Of a stretch of DNA of 32,212 nucleotides, positions 1 to 12,799 are shown piece by piece. The notes beneath the pieces were generated by a model. The model did no database searches, had not been told where the DNA came from, and saw only the letters and a program-made list of their open reading frames with translations. Every line of letters begins with the position of its first letter. The first letter of the stretch is position 1. The stretch spans positions 1-32,212 of the forward strand of contig NW_003122849.1 of assembly GCF_000003605.2 (NCBI RefSeq). The letters run 5' to 3'. The stretch is from Saccoglossus kowalevskii. Lineage: Eukaryota > Hemichordata > Enteropneusta > Harrimaniidae. The position numbers were made by a program, and so were the translations under genes.

Positions 1-842
1 AAATTTAATAATTTACAAGACAGAGCTATATGAACCTTACCCGATGTTAATTTGATAATTTACGTACAGAGCTATACGAACCTTACCCGATGTTAATTTG
101 ATAATTTACAGGCAGAGCTGTACGTACCTTAGCCGATGCTAATTTGATAATTTACGGACAGAGCTATACGAACCTTACCCGATGTTAATGTGATAATTTA
201 CGGACAGAGCTGTACGAACCTTACCCAATGCTAATTTGATAATTTACGGACAGAGCTATACGAACTTTACCCGATGTTAATGTGATAATTTACGGACAGA
301 GCTGTACGAACCTTACCCGATGTTAATTTGATAATTTACGGACAGAGCTGTACGAACCTTACCCGATGTTAATTTGATAATTTACGGACAGAGCTATACA
401 AACCTTACGCGATGTTAATTTGATAATTTACGGACAGAGCTGTACGAACCTTACCCAATGCTAATTTGATAATTTACGGACAGAGCTATACGAACTTTAC
501 CCGATGTTAATGTGATAATTTACGGACAGAGCTGTACGAACCTTACCCGATGTTAATTTGATAATTTACGGACAGAGCTGTACGAACCTTACCCGATGCT
601 AATTTGATAATTTAAGGACAGAGCTATACGAACCTTACCCGATGTTAATTTGATAATTTACGGACAGAGCTATACGAATCTTACACGATGTTAATTTGAT
701 AAATTACGGACAGAGCTGTACGAACCTTACCCGATGTTAATTTGATAATTTACGGACAGAGCTATACGAACCTTACCCGATGCTAATTTGATAATTTACG
801 GATAGAGCTATACGAACCTTACTCGATGCTAATTTGATAATT
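1..842. repeat. Family B satellite block, cut by the window start
   Basis: This block starts inside a B cassette: bases 1-141 hold its tail, with the gctatatgaacc, cgtacagagc and caggcag/gtacgtacc units in order. It then runs through units marked acccaatgct, gaactttaccc with aatgtg, tttaaggac, gaatcttacacg (676) and gataaatta, ending near a ggatagagc unit at 810. The marker order closely parallels 22360-23190, with small unit-number differences. The first bases (acaagacag where other copies have acagacag) carry one extra base. Confidence 0.85.
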
Positions 843-1511
843 TACGGACAGGAGCTATATGAAACTTACCCGATGTTAATTTGATAATTTATGGACAGAG
901 CTGTACGACCCTTACCCGATGCTAATTTGATAATTAACGGACAGAGCTATACGAACCTTACCCGATGTTAATTTGATAATTTACGAACAGAGCTGTACGA
1001 ACCTAACCCGATGTTAATTTGAAAATATACGGACAGAGCTCTACGAAACATATACGATGGTAATTTGATAATTTACGGACAGAGCTGTACAAACCTTACC
1101 CGATGTTAATTTGATATTTACGGGCAGAGATGTACGAACCTTACCCGATGCTAATTTGATAATTTACGGACAGAGCTATACGAACCTTACCCGATGTTAA
1201 TTTGATAATTTACGGACAGAGCTATACAAACCTTACTCGATGTTAATATGATAATTTACGGACAGAGCTGTACGAACCTTACCCAATGCTAATTTGATAA
1301 TTTACGGACAGAGCTATACGAACTTTACCCGATGTTAATGTGATAATTTACGGACAGAGCTGTACGAACCTTACCCGATGTTAATTTGATAATTTACGGA
1401 CAGAGCTGTACGAACCTTACCCGATGCTAATTTGATTATTTACGGACAGAGCTGTACAAACCTTACCTGATGTTAATTTGATAATTGACGGACAGAGCTG
1501 TACGAACCTTA
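843..1511. repeat. Family A partial core and following units
   Basis: A family A core lacking its 38-bp opening unit. The gctatatgaaac, gacccttaccc, attaacgg, cgaacagag and acctaaccc units appear in order, then aaaatatacgg, gctctacg and catatacgatgg, and the 45-bp unit at 1113. Relative to full cores, one unit (the gttcgaacc/acgcg unit) is missing near 1012. A single extra g occurs at about 851 (acaggagct). The catatacgatgg variant is shared with 27208-27250 and the chimeric copy near 31730. Confidence 0.8.
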
Positions 1512-2160
1512 CCAGATGCTATATTGATAATTTACAGACAGAGCTATACGAACCTTACCCGAAGTTTATTTGATAATTTACAAACAGAGCTGTACGAACC
1601 TTACCCGATGTTAATTTAATAATTTACTGGACAGAGATGTACGACCTTACCAGATGCTAAATTGATAATTTACAGACAGAGCTATATGAACGTTACCCAA
1701 TGTTAATTTGATAATTTACGAACAGAGCTATACGAACCTCACCCGATGCTAATTTGATAATTTACGGACAGAGCTATACGAACCTTACCCGATGTTAATT
1801 TTATAATTTATGGACAGAGCTATACCAACCTTACACGATGATAATTTGCGGACAGAGATATACCAACCTTACCCGATGCTAATTTAATAATATATGGACA
1901 GAGCTGTACGAACCTTACCCGATGCTAATTTGATAATTTACGGACAGAGCTATATGAAACTTACCCGATGTTAATTTGATAATTTATGGACAGAGCTGTT
2001 CGAACCTTACGCGATGTTAATTTGAAAATATACGGACAGAGCTCTACGAAACATACACGATGGTAATTTGATAATTTACGGACAGAGCTGTACAAACCTT
2101 ACCCGATGTTAATTTGATATTTACGGGCAGAGATGTACGAACCTTACCCGATGCTAATTT
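1512..2160. repeat. Family A left module plus shortened core
   Basis: The left module (1512-1836, about 325 bp) opens with ccagatgctatattg, followed by the cccgaagt, caaacagag, gagatgtacg and cagatgctaaattg units. The core begins with the 38-bp unit at 1837 and ends with the 45-bp unit at 2116, a span of 279 bp. Full-length cores span 417 bp, so exactly three 46-bp units (138 bp) are missing between the gctatatgaaac unit (1948) and the gttcgaacc unit (1998). The left module carries small irregularities at 1622-1640 (tactggac, cgaccttac). Confidence 0.85.
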
Positions 2161-2436
2161 GATAATTTACGGACAGAGCTATACGAACCTTACCCGATGT
2201 TAATTTGATAATTTACGGACAGAGCTATACAAACCTTACTCGATGTTAATTTGATAATTTACGGACAGAGCTGTACGAACCTTACCCAATGCTAATTTGA
2301 TAATTTACGGACAGAGCTATACGAACTTTACCCGATGTTAATGTGATAATTTACGGACAGAGCTGTACGAACCTTACCCGATGTTAATTTGATAATTTAC
2401 GGACAGAGCTGTACGAACCTTACCCGATGCTAATTT

Positions 2437-3172
2437 GATTATTTACGGACAGAGCTGTACAAACCTTACCTGATGTTAATTTGATAATTGACGGACAGAG
2501 CTGTACGAACCTTACCCGATGCTAATTTGATAATTTACGGACAGAGCTATATGAACCTTGCCCGGTGTTAATTTGATAATTTACGGACAGAGCTATACGA
2601 ACCTTACCCGATGTTAATTTGATAATTTACGGACAGAGCTGTACGAAACTTACCCGATGCTAATTTGATAATTTACGGACAGAGCTATACGAACTTTACC
2701 CGATGTTAATGTGATAATTTACGGACAGAGCTGTACGAACCTTACCCGATGTTAATTTGATAATTTACGGACAGAGCTGTACGAACCTTACCCGATGCTA
2801 ATTTGATTATTTACGGACAGAGCTGTACAAACCTTACCTGATGTTAATTTGATAATTGACGGACAGAGCTGTACGAACCTTACCCGATGCTAATTTGATA
2901 ATTTACGGACAGAGCTATATGAACCTTGCCCGGTGTTAATTTGATAATTTACGGACAGAGCTATACGAACCTTACCCGATGTTAATTTGATAATTTACGG
3001 ACAGAGCTGTACGAAACTTACCCGATGTTAATTTGATAATTGACGGACAGAGCTGTACGAACCTTACCCGATGCTAATTTGAGAATTTAAGGACAGAGCT
3101 ATACGAACCTTACCCGATGTTAATTTGATAATTTACGGACAGAGCCAAAGGAACCTTACACGACGTTAATTT
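2437..3172. repeat. Eight-unit (368-bp) local tandem duplication
   Basis: The gattatttacgg unit at 2437 recurs at 2805, exactly 368 bp (8 x 46) later, and the following markers cctgatgtt, aattgacgg and cttgcccggtg recur at the same offset. The repeat breaks down after the aattgacgg unit near 3040. The corresponding region of the next family A period (4815-5060) has a single copy, so the duplication is local to this period. The end coordinate is approximate. Confidence 0.8.
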
Positions 3173-3618
3173 GATAATTTACGGACAGAGCTGTACGAAC
3201 CTTACCCGATGTTAATTTGATAATTTACGGACAGAGCTGTACGAACCTTACCCGATGCTAATTTGATAATTTACGGATAGAGCTATACGAACCTTACCCG
3301 ATGTTAATTTGACAATTTACGGACAGAGCTATACAAACCTTACACGATGCTAATTTGATAATTTACGGACAGAGCAGTACGAACCTTACCCGATATTAAT
3401 GTGATAATTTACGGACAGAGCTGTACGAAGCTTACCAGATGCTAATTTGATAATTTACGGACATAGCTATACGAACCTTACCCGATGTTAATTTTATAAT
3501 TTACGGACAGAGCTGTACGAACCTTACCCGATGTTAATTTGATAACTTACGGACAGAGCTGTACGAACCTTACCCGATGTTAATTTGATAATTTACGGAC
3601 AGAGCTGTACGAACCTTA
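3083..3618. repeat. Family A linker segment
   Basis: This run of units carries tttaaggac, cacgacgtt, ggatagagc, gacaattta, gcagtacg, gatattaatgtg, gaagcttaccag, acatagct, tttataattt and gataactta, in that order. It precedes a left module. Equivalent linkers lie at 5098-5633 (offset 2015), 10225-10760 (offset 5127 from the second) and 29283-29700, with partial copies near 15573 and 27976. In this copy one unit reads gagccaaaggaacc (about 3144), not seen in the other linkers. Confidence 0.8.
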
Positions 3619-4545
3619 CCAGATGCTATATTGATAATTTACAGACAGAGCTATACGAACCTTACCCGAAGTTAATTTGATAATTTACAAACAGAGCTGT
3701 ACGAACCTTACCCGATGTTAATTTAATAATTTACGGACAGAGATGTACGAACCTTACCAGATGCTAAATTGATAATTTACAGACAGAGCTATATGAACCT
3801 TACCCAATGTTAATTTGATAATTTACGGACAGAGCTATACGAACCTTACCCGATGTTAATTTGACAATTTACGGACAGAGCTATACGAACCTTACCAGAT
3901 GCTAAATTGATAATTTACAGACAGAGCTATATGAACCTTACCCAATGTTAATTTGATAATTTACGGACAGAGCTATACGAACCTCACCCGATGCTAATTT
4001 GATAATTTACGGACAGAACTATACGAACCTTACCCGACGTTAATTTTATAATTTATGGACAGAGCTATACCAACCTTACACGATGATAATGTGCGGACAG
4101 AGATATACCAACCTTACCCGATGCTAATTTAATAATATATGGACAGAGCTGTACGAACCTTACCCGATGCTAATTTGATAATTTACGGACAGAGCTATAT
4201 GAAACTTACCCGATGTTAATTTGATAATTTATGGACAGAGCTGTACGACCCTTACCCGATGCTAATTTGATAATTAACGGACAGAGCTATACGAACCTTA
4301 CCCGATGTTAATTTGATAATTTACGAACAGAGCTGTACGAACCTAACCCGATGCTAATTTGATAATTTATGGACAGAGCTGTTCGAACCTTACGCGATGT
4401 TAATTTGAAAATATACGGACAGAGCTCTACGAAACATACACGATGGTAATTTGATAATTTACGGACAGAGCTGTACAAACCTTACCCGATGTTAATTTGA
4501 TATTTACGGGCAGAGATGTACGAACCTTACCCGATGCTAATTTGA
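3619..4545. repeat. Family A left module and full-length core
   Basis: The left module begins at 3619. It is 463 bp long here because three units (138 bp, cagatgctaaattg to the next copy) are duplicated around 3758-3895. The core opens with the 38-bp unit at 4082, which reads aatgtgcgg rather than aatttgcgg, and closes with the 45-bp unit at 4499. That 417-bp span is the standard core length. The next left module starts 2015 bp further on (44 units including one 38-bp and one 45-bp form). Confidence 0.85.
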
Positions 4546-5097
4546 TAATTTACAGACAGAGCTATACGAACCTTACCCGATGTTAATTTGATAATTTACG
4601 GACAGAGCTATACAAACCTTACTCGATGTTAATTTGATAATTTACGGACAGAGCTGTACGAACCTTACCCAATGCTAATTTGATAATTTACGGACAGAGC
4701 TATACGAACTTTACCCGATGTTAATGTGATAATTTACGGACAGAGCTGTACGAACCTTACCCGATGTTAATTTGATAATTTACGGACAGAGCTGTACGAA
4801 CCTTACCCGATGCTAATTTGATTATTTACGGACAGAGCTGTACAAACCTTAGCTGATGTTAATTTGATAATTGACGGACAGAGCTGTACGAACCTTACCC
4901 GATGCTAATTTGATAATTTACGGACAGAGCTATATGAACCTTGCCCGGTGTTAATTTGATAATTTACGGACAGAGCTATACGAACCTTACCCGATGTTAA
5001 TTTGATAATTTACGGACAGAGCTGTACGAACCTTACCCGATGTTAATTTGATAATTGACGGACAGAGCTGTACGAACCTTACCCGATGCTAATTTGA

Positions 5098-5845
5098 TAA
5101 TTTAAGGACAGAGCTATACGAACCTTACCCGATGTTAATTTGATAATTTACGGACAGAGCTATACGAACCTTACACGACGTTAATTTGATAATTTACGGA
5201 CAGAGCTGTACGAACCTTACCCGATGTTAATTTGATAATTTACGGACAGAGCTGTACGAACCTTACCCGATGCTAATTTGATAATTTACGGATAGAGCTA
5301 TACGAACCTTACCCGATGTTAATTTGACAATTTACGGACAGAGCTATACAAACCTTACACGATGCTAATTTGATAATTTACGGACAGAGCAGTACGAACC
5401 TTACCCGATATTAATGTGATAATTTACGGACAGAGCTGTACGAAGCTTACCAGATGCTAATTTGATAATTTACGGACATAGCTATACGAACCTTACCCGA
5501 TGTTAATTTTATAATTTACGGACAGAGCTGTACGAACCTTACCCGATGTTAATTTGATAACTTACGGACAGAGCTGTACGAACCTTACCCGATGTTAATT
5601 TGATAATTTACGGACAGAGCTGTACGAACCTTACCAGATGCTATATTGATAATTTACAGACAGAGCTATACGAACCTTACCCGAAGTTAATTTGATAATT
5701 TACAAACAGAGCTGTACGAACCTTACCCGATGTTAATTTAATAATTTACGGACAGAGATGTACGAACCTTACCAGATGCTAAATTGATAATTTACAGACA
5801 GAGCTATATGAACCTTACCCAATGTTAATTTGATAATTTACGGAC
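5098..5845. repeat. Family A linker and truncated left module
   Basis: The linker (5098-5633) matches 3083-3618 at a constant offset of 2015 bp. It is followed by a left module starting at 5634 that does not lead to a core. After the acccaatgtt unit the array passes at about 5845 into the gacaattta and gcaatacg units of family B. The same linker and left-module start recur at 10225-10990 with offset 5127. Confidence 0.8.
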
Positions 5846-6340
5846 AGAGCTATACGAACCTTACCCGATGTTAATTTGACAATTTACGGACAGAGCTATA
5901 CGAACCTTACACGATGCTAATTTGATAATTTACGGACAGAGCAATACGAACCTTACCCGATATTAAATTGATAATTTACGGACAGAGCTGCACGAAGCTT
6001 ACCTGATGCTAATTTGATAATTTACGGACAGAGCTATACGAACCTTACCCGATGTTAATTTGATAATTTACGGACAGAGCTGTACGAACCTTACCCGATG
6101 TTAATTTGATAACTTACGGACAGAGCTGTACGAACCTTTCCCGATGCTAATTTGATAATTTACAGACAGAGCTATACGAACCTAACACGATGCTAATTTG
6201 ATAATTTACCGGTAGAGCTGTACGAACCTTACCCGATGCTAATTCGATAATTTACGGACAGAGCTGTACGAACCTTACCCGATGTTAATTTGATAATTTA
6301 CAGACAAAGCTTTACGAACCTTACCCGATGTTAATTTGAT
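5845..6340. repeat. Short family B insert (gcaatacg group)
   Basis: Units here are marked gcaatacg, gatattaaattg, gctgcacgaagctt, gataactta, cctttcccg, cctaacacg, ccggtagag and aattcgat, ending in a cagacaaagctttacg unit at about 6302. The same series recurs at 7850-8310 (offset 1970) and 17270-17680 (offset 9386 from the second). The group also appears in modified form inside the family B period at 19319, 21298, 23275, 23505, 26403 and 31075. Confidence 0.8.
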
Positions 6341-6369
6341 AATTTACGGACAGAGCTGTACGAACCTTA

Positions 6370-6895
6370 CCAGATGCTATATTGATAATTTACAGACAGA
6401 GCTATACGAACCTTACCCGAAGTTAATTTGATAATTTACAAACAGAGCTGTACGAACCTTACCCGATGTTAATTTAATAATTTACGGACAGAGATGTACG
6501 AACCTTACCAGATGCTAAATTGATAATTTACAGACAGAGCTATATGAACCTTACCCAATGTTAATTTGATAATTTACGGACAGAGCTATACGAACCTCAC
6601 CCGATGCTAATTTGATAATTTACGGACAGAGCTATACGAACCTTACCCGATGTTAATTTTATAATTTATGGACAGAGCTATACCAACCTTACACGATGAT
6701 AATTTGCGGACAGAGCTATACCAACCTTATCCGATGCTAATTTAATAATATATGGACAGAGCTGTACGAACCTTACCCGATGCTAATTTGATAATTTACG
6801 GACAGATCTATATGAAACTTACCCGATGTTAATTTGATAATTTATGGACAGAGCTGTACGACCCTTACCCGATGCTAATTTGATAATTAACGGAC
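6370..6895. repeat. Family A left module with truncated core
   Basis: The left module starts at 6370 and the 38-bp unit follows at 6695 (325 bp, the standard length). The core proceeds to the attaacgg unit at about 6888 and then switches to a gctatatgaacc unit followed by cgtacagagc and caggcag. That is the second half of a family B cassette. The breakpoint lies near 6895-6910, where the parallel copy (8866 onward) continues with gctatacg and cgaacagag. Confidence 0.8.
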
Positions 6896-8310
6896 AGAGC
6901 TATATGAACCTTACCCGATGTTAATTTGATAATTTACGTACAGAGCTATACGAACCTTACCCGATGTTAATTTGATAATTTACAGGCAGAGCTGTACGAA
7001 CCTTACCCGATGTTAATTTGATAATTTACAGGCAGAGCTGTACGAACCTTACCCGATGCTAATTTGATAATTTACGGACAGAGCTATACGAATCTTACCC
7101 GATGTTAATTTGATAATTTACGGACAGAGCTATACAAACCTTACTCGATGTTAATTTGATAATTTACGGACAGAGCTGTACGAACCTTACCCAATGCTAA
7201 TTTGATAATTTACGGTCAGAGCTATACGAACTTTACCCGATGTTAATGTGATAATTTACGGACAGAGCTGTACGAACCATACCCGATGTTAATTTGATAA
7301 TTTACGGAGAGAGCTGTACGAACCTTACCCGATGCTAATTTGATTATTTACGGACAGAGCTGTACAAACCTTACCTGATGTTAATTTGATAATTGACGGA
7401 CAGAGCTGTACGAACCTTACCCGATGCTAATTTGATAATTTACGGACAGAGCTATATGAACCTTACCCGGTGTTAATTTGATAATTTACGAGCAGAGCTA
7501 TACGAACCTTACCCGATGTTAATTTGATAATTTATGGACAGAGCTGTACGAACCTTACCCGATGTTAATTTGATAATTTACGGACAGAGCTGTACGAACC
7601 TTACCCGATGCTAATTTGATAATTTAAGGACAGAGCTATACGAACCTTACCCGATGTTAATTTGATAATTTACGGACAGAGCTATACGAACCTTACACGA
7701 TGTTAATTTGATAATTTACGGACAGAGCTGTACGAACCTTACCCGATGTTAATTTGATAATTTACGGACAGAGCTGTACGAACCTTACCCGATGCTAATT
7801 TGATAGTTTACGGATAGAGCTATACGAACCTTACCCGATGTTAATTTGACAATTTACGGACAGAGCTATACGAACCTTACACGATGCTAATTTGATAATT
7901 TACGGACAGAGCAATACGAACCTTACCCGATATTAAATTGATAATTTACGGACAGAGCTGCACGAAGCTTACCTGATGCTAATTTGATAATTTACGGACA
8001 GAGCTATACGAACCTTACCCGATGTTAATTTGATAATTTACGGACAGAGCTGTACGAACCTTACCCGATGTTAATTTGATAACTTACGGACAGAGCTGTA
8101 CGAACCTTTCCCGATGCTAATTTGATAATTTACAGACAGAGCTATACGAACCTAACACGATGCTAATTTGATAATTTACCGGCAGAGCTGTACGAACCTT
8201 ACCCGATGCTAATTCGATAATTTACGGACAGAGCTGTACGAACCTTACCCGATGTTAATTTGATAATTTACGGACAAAGCTTTACGAACCTTACCCGATG
8301 TTAATTTGAT
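6895..8310. repeat. Family B and shared-backbone block
   Basis: It opens with a partial B cassette (cgtacagagc, then caggcag twice in tandem at about 6982 and 7029). It continues through the ordinary shared units (actcgatg, acccaatgct, gaactttaccc, gattattta, aattgacgg), then units marked tttaaggac (about 7624) and gatagtttacggatag (7802), and the gcaatacg group. From about 7560 to 8300 it matches roughly 16950-17690 with a constant offset of 9386 bp. Confidence 0.8.
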
Positions 8311-8339
8311 AATTTACGGACAGAGCTGTACGAACCTTA

Positions 8340-9125
8340 CCAGATGCTATATTGATAATTTACAGACAGAGCTATACGAACCTTACCCGAAGTTAATTTG
8401 ATAATTTACAAACAGAGCTGTACGAACCTTACCCGATGTTAATTTAATAATTTACGGACAGAGATGTACGAACCTTACCAGATGCTAAATTGATAATTTA
8501 CAGACAGAGCTATATGAACCTTACCCAATGTTAATTTGATAATTTACGGACAGAGCTATACGAACCTCACCCGATGCTAATTTGATAATTTACGGACAGA
8601 GCTATACGAACCTTACCCGATGTTAATTTTATAATTTATGGACAGAGCTATACCAACCTTACACGATGATAATTTGCGGACAGAGATATACCAACCTTAC
8701 CCGATGCTAATTTAATAATATATGGACAGAGCTGTACGAACCTTACCCGATGCTAATTTGATAATTTACGGACAGAGCTATATGAAACTTACCCGATGTT
8801 AATTTGATAATTTATGGACAGAGCTGTACGACCCTTACCCGATGCTAATTTGATAATTAACGGACAGAGCTATACGAACCTTACCCGATGTTAATTTGAT
8901 AATTTACGAACAGAGCTGTACGAACCTAACCCGATGCTAATTTGATAATTTATGGACAGAGCTGTTCGAACCTTACGCGATGTTAATTTGAAAATATACG
9001 GACAGAGCTCTACGAAACTTACACGATGGTAATTTGATAATTTACGGACAGAGCTGTACAAACCTTACCCGATGTTAATTTGATATTTACGGGCAGAGAT
9101 GTACGAACCTTACCCGATGCTAATT
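8340..9125. repeat. Complete family A module: left module plus core
   Basis: A full example of the A module. The left module starts at 8340, the 38-bp unit is at 8665 (325 bp later) and the 45-bp unit is at 9082 (417 bp later). Core markers in order are gagatatacc, aatatatgg, gctatatgaaac, gacccttaccc, attaacgg, cgaacagag, acctaaccc, gttcgaacc, aaaatatacgg and gctctacg. This copy reads gaaacttacacgatgg where most cores read gaaacatacacgatgg. Confidence 0.88.
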
Positions 9126-9480
9126 TGATAATTTACGGACAGAGCTATACGAACCTTACCCGATGTTAATTTGATAATTTACGGACAGAGCTATACAAAC
9201 ATTACTCGATGTTAATTTGATAATTTACGGACAGAGCTGTACGAACCTTACCCAATGCTAATTTGATAATTTACGGACAGAGCTATACGAACTTTACCCG
9301 ATGTTAATGTGATAATTTACGGACAGAGCTGTACGAACCTTACCCAATGTTAATTTGATAATTTACGGACAGAGCTGTACGAACCTTACCCGATGCTAAT
9401 TTGATTATTTACGGACAGAGCTGTACAAACCTTACCTGATGTTAATTTGATAATTGACGGACAGAGCTGTACGAACCTTA

Positions 9481-10172
9481 CCAGATGCTATATTGATAAT
9501 TTACAGACAGAGCTATACGAACCTTACCCGAAGTTAATTTGATAATTTACAAACAGAGCTGTACGAACCTTACCCGATGTTAATTTAATAATTTACGGAC
9601 AGAGATGTACGAACCTTACCAGATGCTAAATTGATAATTTACAGACAGAGCTATATGAACCTTACCCAATGTTAATTTGATAATTTACGGACAGAGCTAT
9701 ACGAACCTCACCCGATGCTAATTTGATAATTTACGGACAGAGCTATACGAACCTTACCCGATGTTAATTTTATAATTTATGGACAGAGCTATACCAACCT
9801 TACACGATGATAATTTGCGGACAGAGATATACCAACCTTACCCGATGCTAATTTAATAATATATGGACAGAGCTGTACGAACCTTACCCGATGCTAATTT
9901 GATAATTTACGGACAGAGCTATATGAAACTTACCCGATGTTAATTTGATAATTTATGGACAGAGCTGTACGACCCTTACCCGATGCTCATTTGATAATTA
10001 ACGGACAGAGCTATACGAACCTTACCCGATGTTAATTTGATAATTTACGAACAGAGCTGTACGAACCTAACCCGATGCTAATTTGATAATTTATGGACAG
10101 AGCTGTTCGAACCTTACGCGATGTTAATTTGAAAATATACGGACAGAGCTCTACGAAACATACACGATGTTA
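9481..10172. repeat. Family A left module with core cut near its 3' end
   Basis: The left module starts at 9481 and the 38-bp unit is at 9806. The core runs as far as gctctacgaaacatacacgatg (about 10147-10168). It then passes directly into ordinary units and the linker rather than the expected gatggt, gctgtacaaacc and 45-bp units. The next left module begins 1280 bp downstream (28 units, one of 38 bp). A gctcattt variant at about 9987 is shared with the core at 29814. Confidence 0.85.
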
Positions 10173-10760
10173 ATTTGATAATTTACGGACAGAGCTGTAC
10201 GAACCTTACCCGATGCTAATTTGATAATTTAAGGACAGAGCTATACGAACCTTACCCGATGTTAATTTGATAATTTACGGACAGAGCTATACGAACCTTA
10301 CACGACGTTAATTTGATAATTTACGGACAGAGCTGTACGAACCTTACCCGATGTTAATTTGATAATTTACGGACAGAGCTGTACGAACCTTACCCGATGC
10401 TAATTTGATAATTTACGGATAGAGCTATACGAACCTTACCCGATGTTAATTTGACAATTTACGGACAGAGCTATACAAACCTTACACGATGCTAATTTGA
10501 TAATTTACGGACAGAGCAGTACGAACCTTACCCGATATTAATGTGATAATTTACGGACAGAGCTGTACGAAGCTTACCAGATGCTAATTTGATAATTTAC
10601 GGACATAGCTATACGAACCTTACCCGATGTTAATTTTATAATTTACGGACAGAGCTGTACGAACCTTACCCGATGTTAATTTGATAACTTACGGACAGAG
10701 CTGTACGAACCTTACCCGATGTTAATTTGATAATTTACGGACAGAGCTGTACGAACCTTA

Positions 10761-11545
10761 CCAGATGCTATATTGATAATTTACAGACAGAGCTATACGA
10801 ACCTTACCCGAAGTTAATTTGATAATTTACAAACAGAGCTGTACGAACCTTACCCGATGTTAATTTAATAATTTGCGGACAGAGATGTACGAACCTTACC
10901 AGATGCTAAATTGATAATTTACAGACAGAGCTATATGAACCTTACCCAATGTTAATTTGATAATTTACGGACAGAGCTATACGAACCTCACCCGATGCTA
11001 ATTTGATAATTTACGGACAGAGCTATACGAACCTTACCCGATGTTAATTTTATAATTTATGGACAGAGCTATACCAACCTTACACGATGATAATTTGCGG
11101 ACAGAGATATACCAAACTTACGCGATGCTAATTTAATAATATATGGACAGAGCTGTACGAAACTTACCCGATGCTAATTTGATAATTTACGGACAGAGCT
11201 ATATGAAACTTACCCGATGTTAATTTGATAATTTATGGACAGAGCTGTACGACCCTTACCCGATGCTAATTTGATAATTAACGGACAGAGCTATACGAAC
11301 CTTACCCGATGTTAATTTGATAATTTACGAACAGAGCTGTACGAACCTAACCCGATGCTAATTTGATAATTTATGGACAGAGCTGTTCGAACCTTACGCG
11401 ATGTTAATTTGAAAATATACGGACAGAGCTCTACGAACCTTACACGATGGTAATTTGATAATTTACGGACAGAGCTGTACAAACCTTACCCGATGTTAAT
11501 TTGATATTTACGGGCAGAGATGTACGAACCTTAACCGATGCTAAT
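10761..11545. repeat. Complete family A module
   Basis: The left module starts at 10761, with the 38-bp unit at 11086 and the 45-bp unit at 11503 (325 and 417 bp, both standard). The unit after the 38-bp form reads accaaacttacgcg rather than accaaccttaccc, a variant shared in part with the core at 26883 (ccttacgcg, then gaaacttaccc). The linker immediately upstream (10225-10760) matches 5098-5633. Confidence 0.88.
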
Positions 11546-12017
11546 TTGATAATATACGGACAGAGCTATACGAACCTTACCCGATGTTAATTTGATAATT
11601 TACGGACAGAGCTATACAAACCTTACTCGATGTTAATTTGATAATTTACGGACAGAGCTGTACGAACCTTACCCAATGCTAATTTGATAATTTACGGACA
11701 GAGCTATACGAACTTTACCCGATGTTAATGTGATAATTTACGGACAGAGCTGTACGAACCTTACCCGATGTTAATTTGATAATTTACGGACAGAGCTGTA
11801 CGAACCTTACCCGATGCTAATTTGATTATTTACGGACAGAGCTGTACAAACCTTACCTGATGTTAATTTGATAATTGACGGACAGAGCTGTACGAACCTT
11901 ACCCGATGCTAATTTGATAATTTACAGACAGAGCTCTACGAACCTTACACGATGCTAATTTGATAATTTACCGGCAGAGCTGTACGAACCTTACCCGATG
12001 CTAATTCGATAATTTAC

Positions 12018-12220
12018 GGACAAAGCTTTACGAACCTTACCCGATGTTAATTTGATAATTTACGGACGGACCTATACGAACCTTACCCGATTCTAATTTG
12101 ATAATTTACAGATAGAGCTATATGAACCTTACCCGATGTTAATTTGATAATTTACGTACAGAGCTATACGAACCTTACCCGATGTTAATTTGATAATTTA
12201 CAGGCAGAGCTGTACGTACC
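12018..12220. repeat. B cassette 1
   Basis: Carries acaaagctttacg, ggacggacc (instead of ggacggagc), gattctaattt (12089), acagatagagc and gtacgtacc. The ggacggacc and gatagagc pair is shared only with the cassettes at 17658 and 24696, which marks these three as one lineage. Confidence 0.85.
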
Positions 12221-12799
12221 TTACCCGATGCTAATTTGATAATTTACGGACAGAGCTATACGAACCTTACCCGATGTTAATTTGATAATTTACGGACAGA
12301 GCTATACAAACCTTACTCGATGTTAATTTGATAATTTACGGACAGAGCTGTACGAACCTTACCCAATGCTAATTTGATAATTTACGGACAGAGCTATACG
12401 AACCTTACCCGATGTTAATTTGATAATTTACGGACAGAGCTATACAAACCTTACTCGATGCTAATTTGATAATTTACGGACAGAGCTATACGAACCTTAC
12501 CCGATGTTAATTTGATAATGTACGGACAGAGCTATACGAACCATACCCGATGTTAATTTGATAATTTACGGACAGAGCTATACAAACCCTACTCGATGTT
12601 AATTTGATAATTTACGGACAGAGCTGCACGAACCTTACCCAATGCTAATTTGATTATTTACGGACAGAGCTGTACAAACCTTACCTGATGTTAATTTGAT
12701 AATTGACGGACAGAGCTGTACGAACCTTACCCGATGCTAATTTGATAATTTACGGACAGAGCTATACGAACCTTACCCGATGTTAATTTGATAATTTAC

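Larger units (their letters stand above)
5845..8875. repeat. Pair of near-identical blocks 1970 bp apart
   Basis: Bases from about 5845 to 6900 are repeated at about 7815 to 8870 with a constant offset of 1970 bp, tracked through gcaatacg, ccgg(t/c)agag (6211 and 8181), the left module start (6370 and 8340) and the 38-bp unit (6695 and 8665). I counted only about six differences over roughly 1 kb. The offset equals 43 units, one being the 38-bp form (43 x 46 minus 8). Confidence 0.85.
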
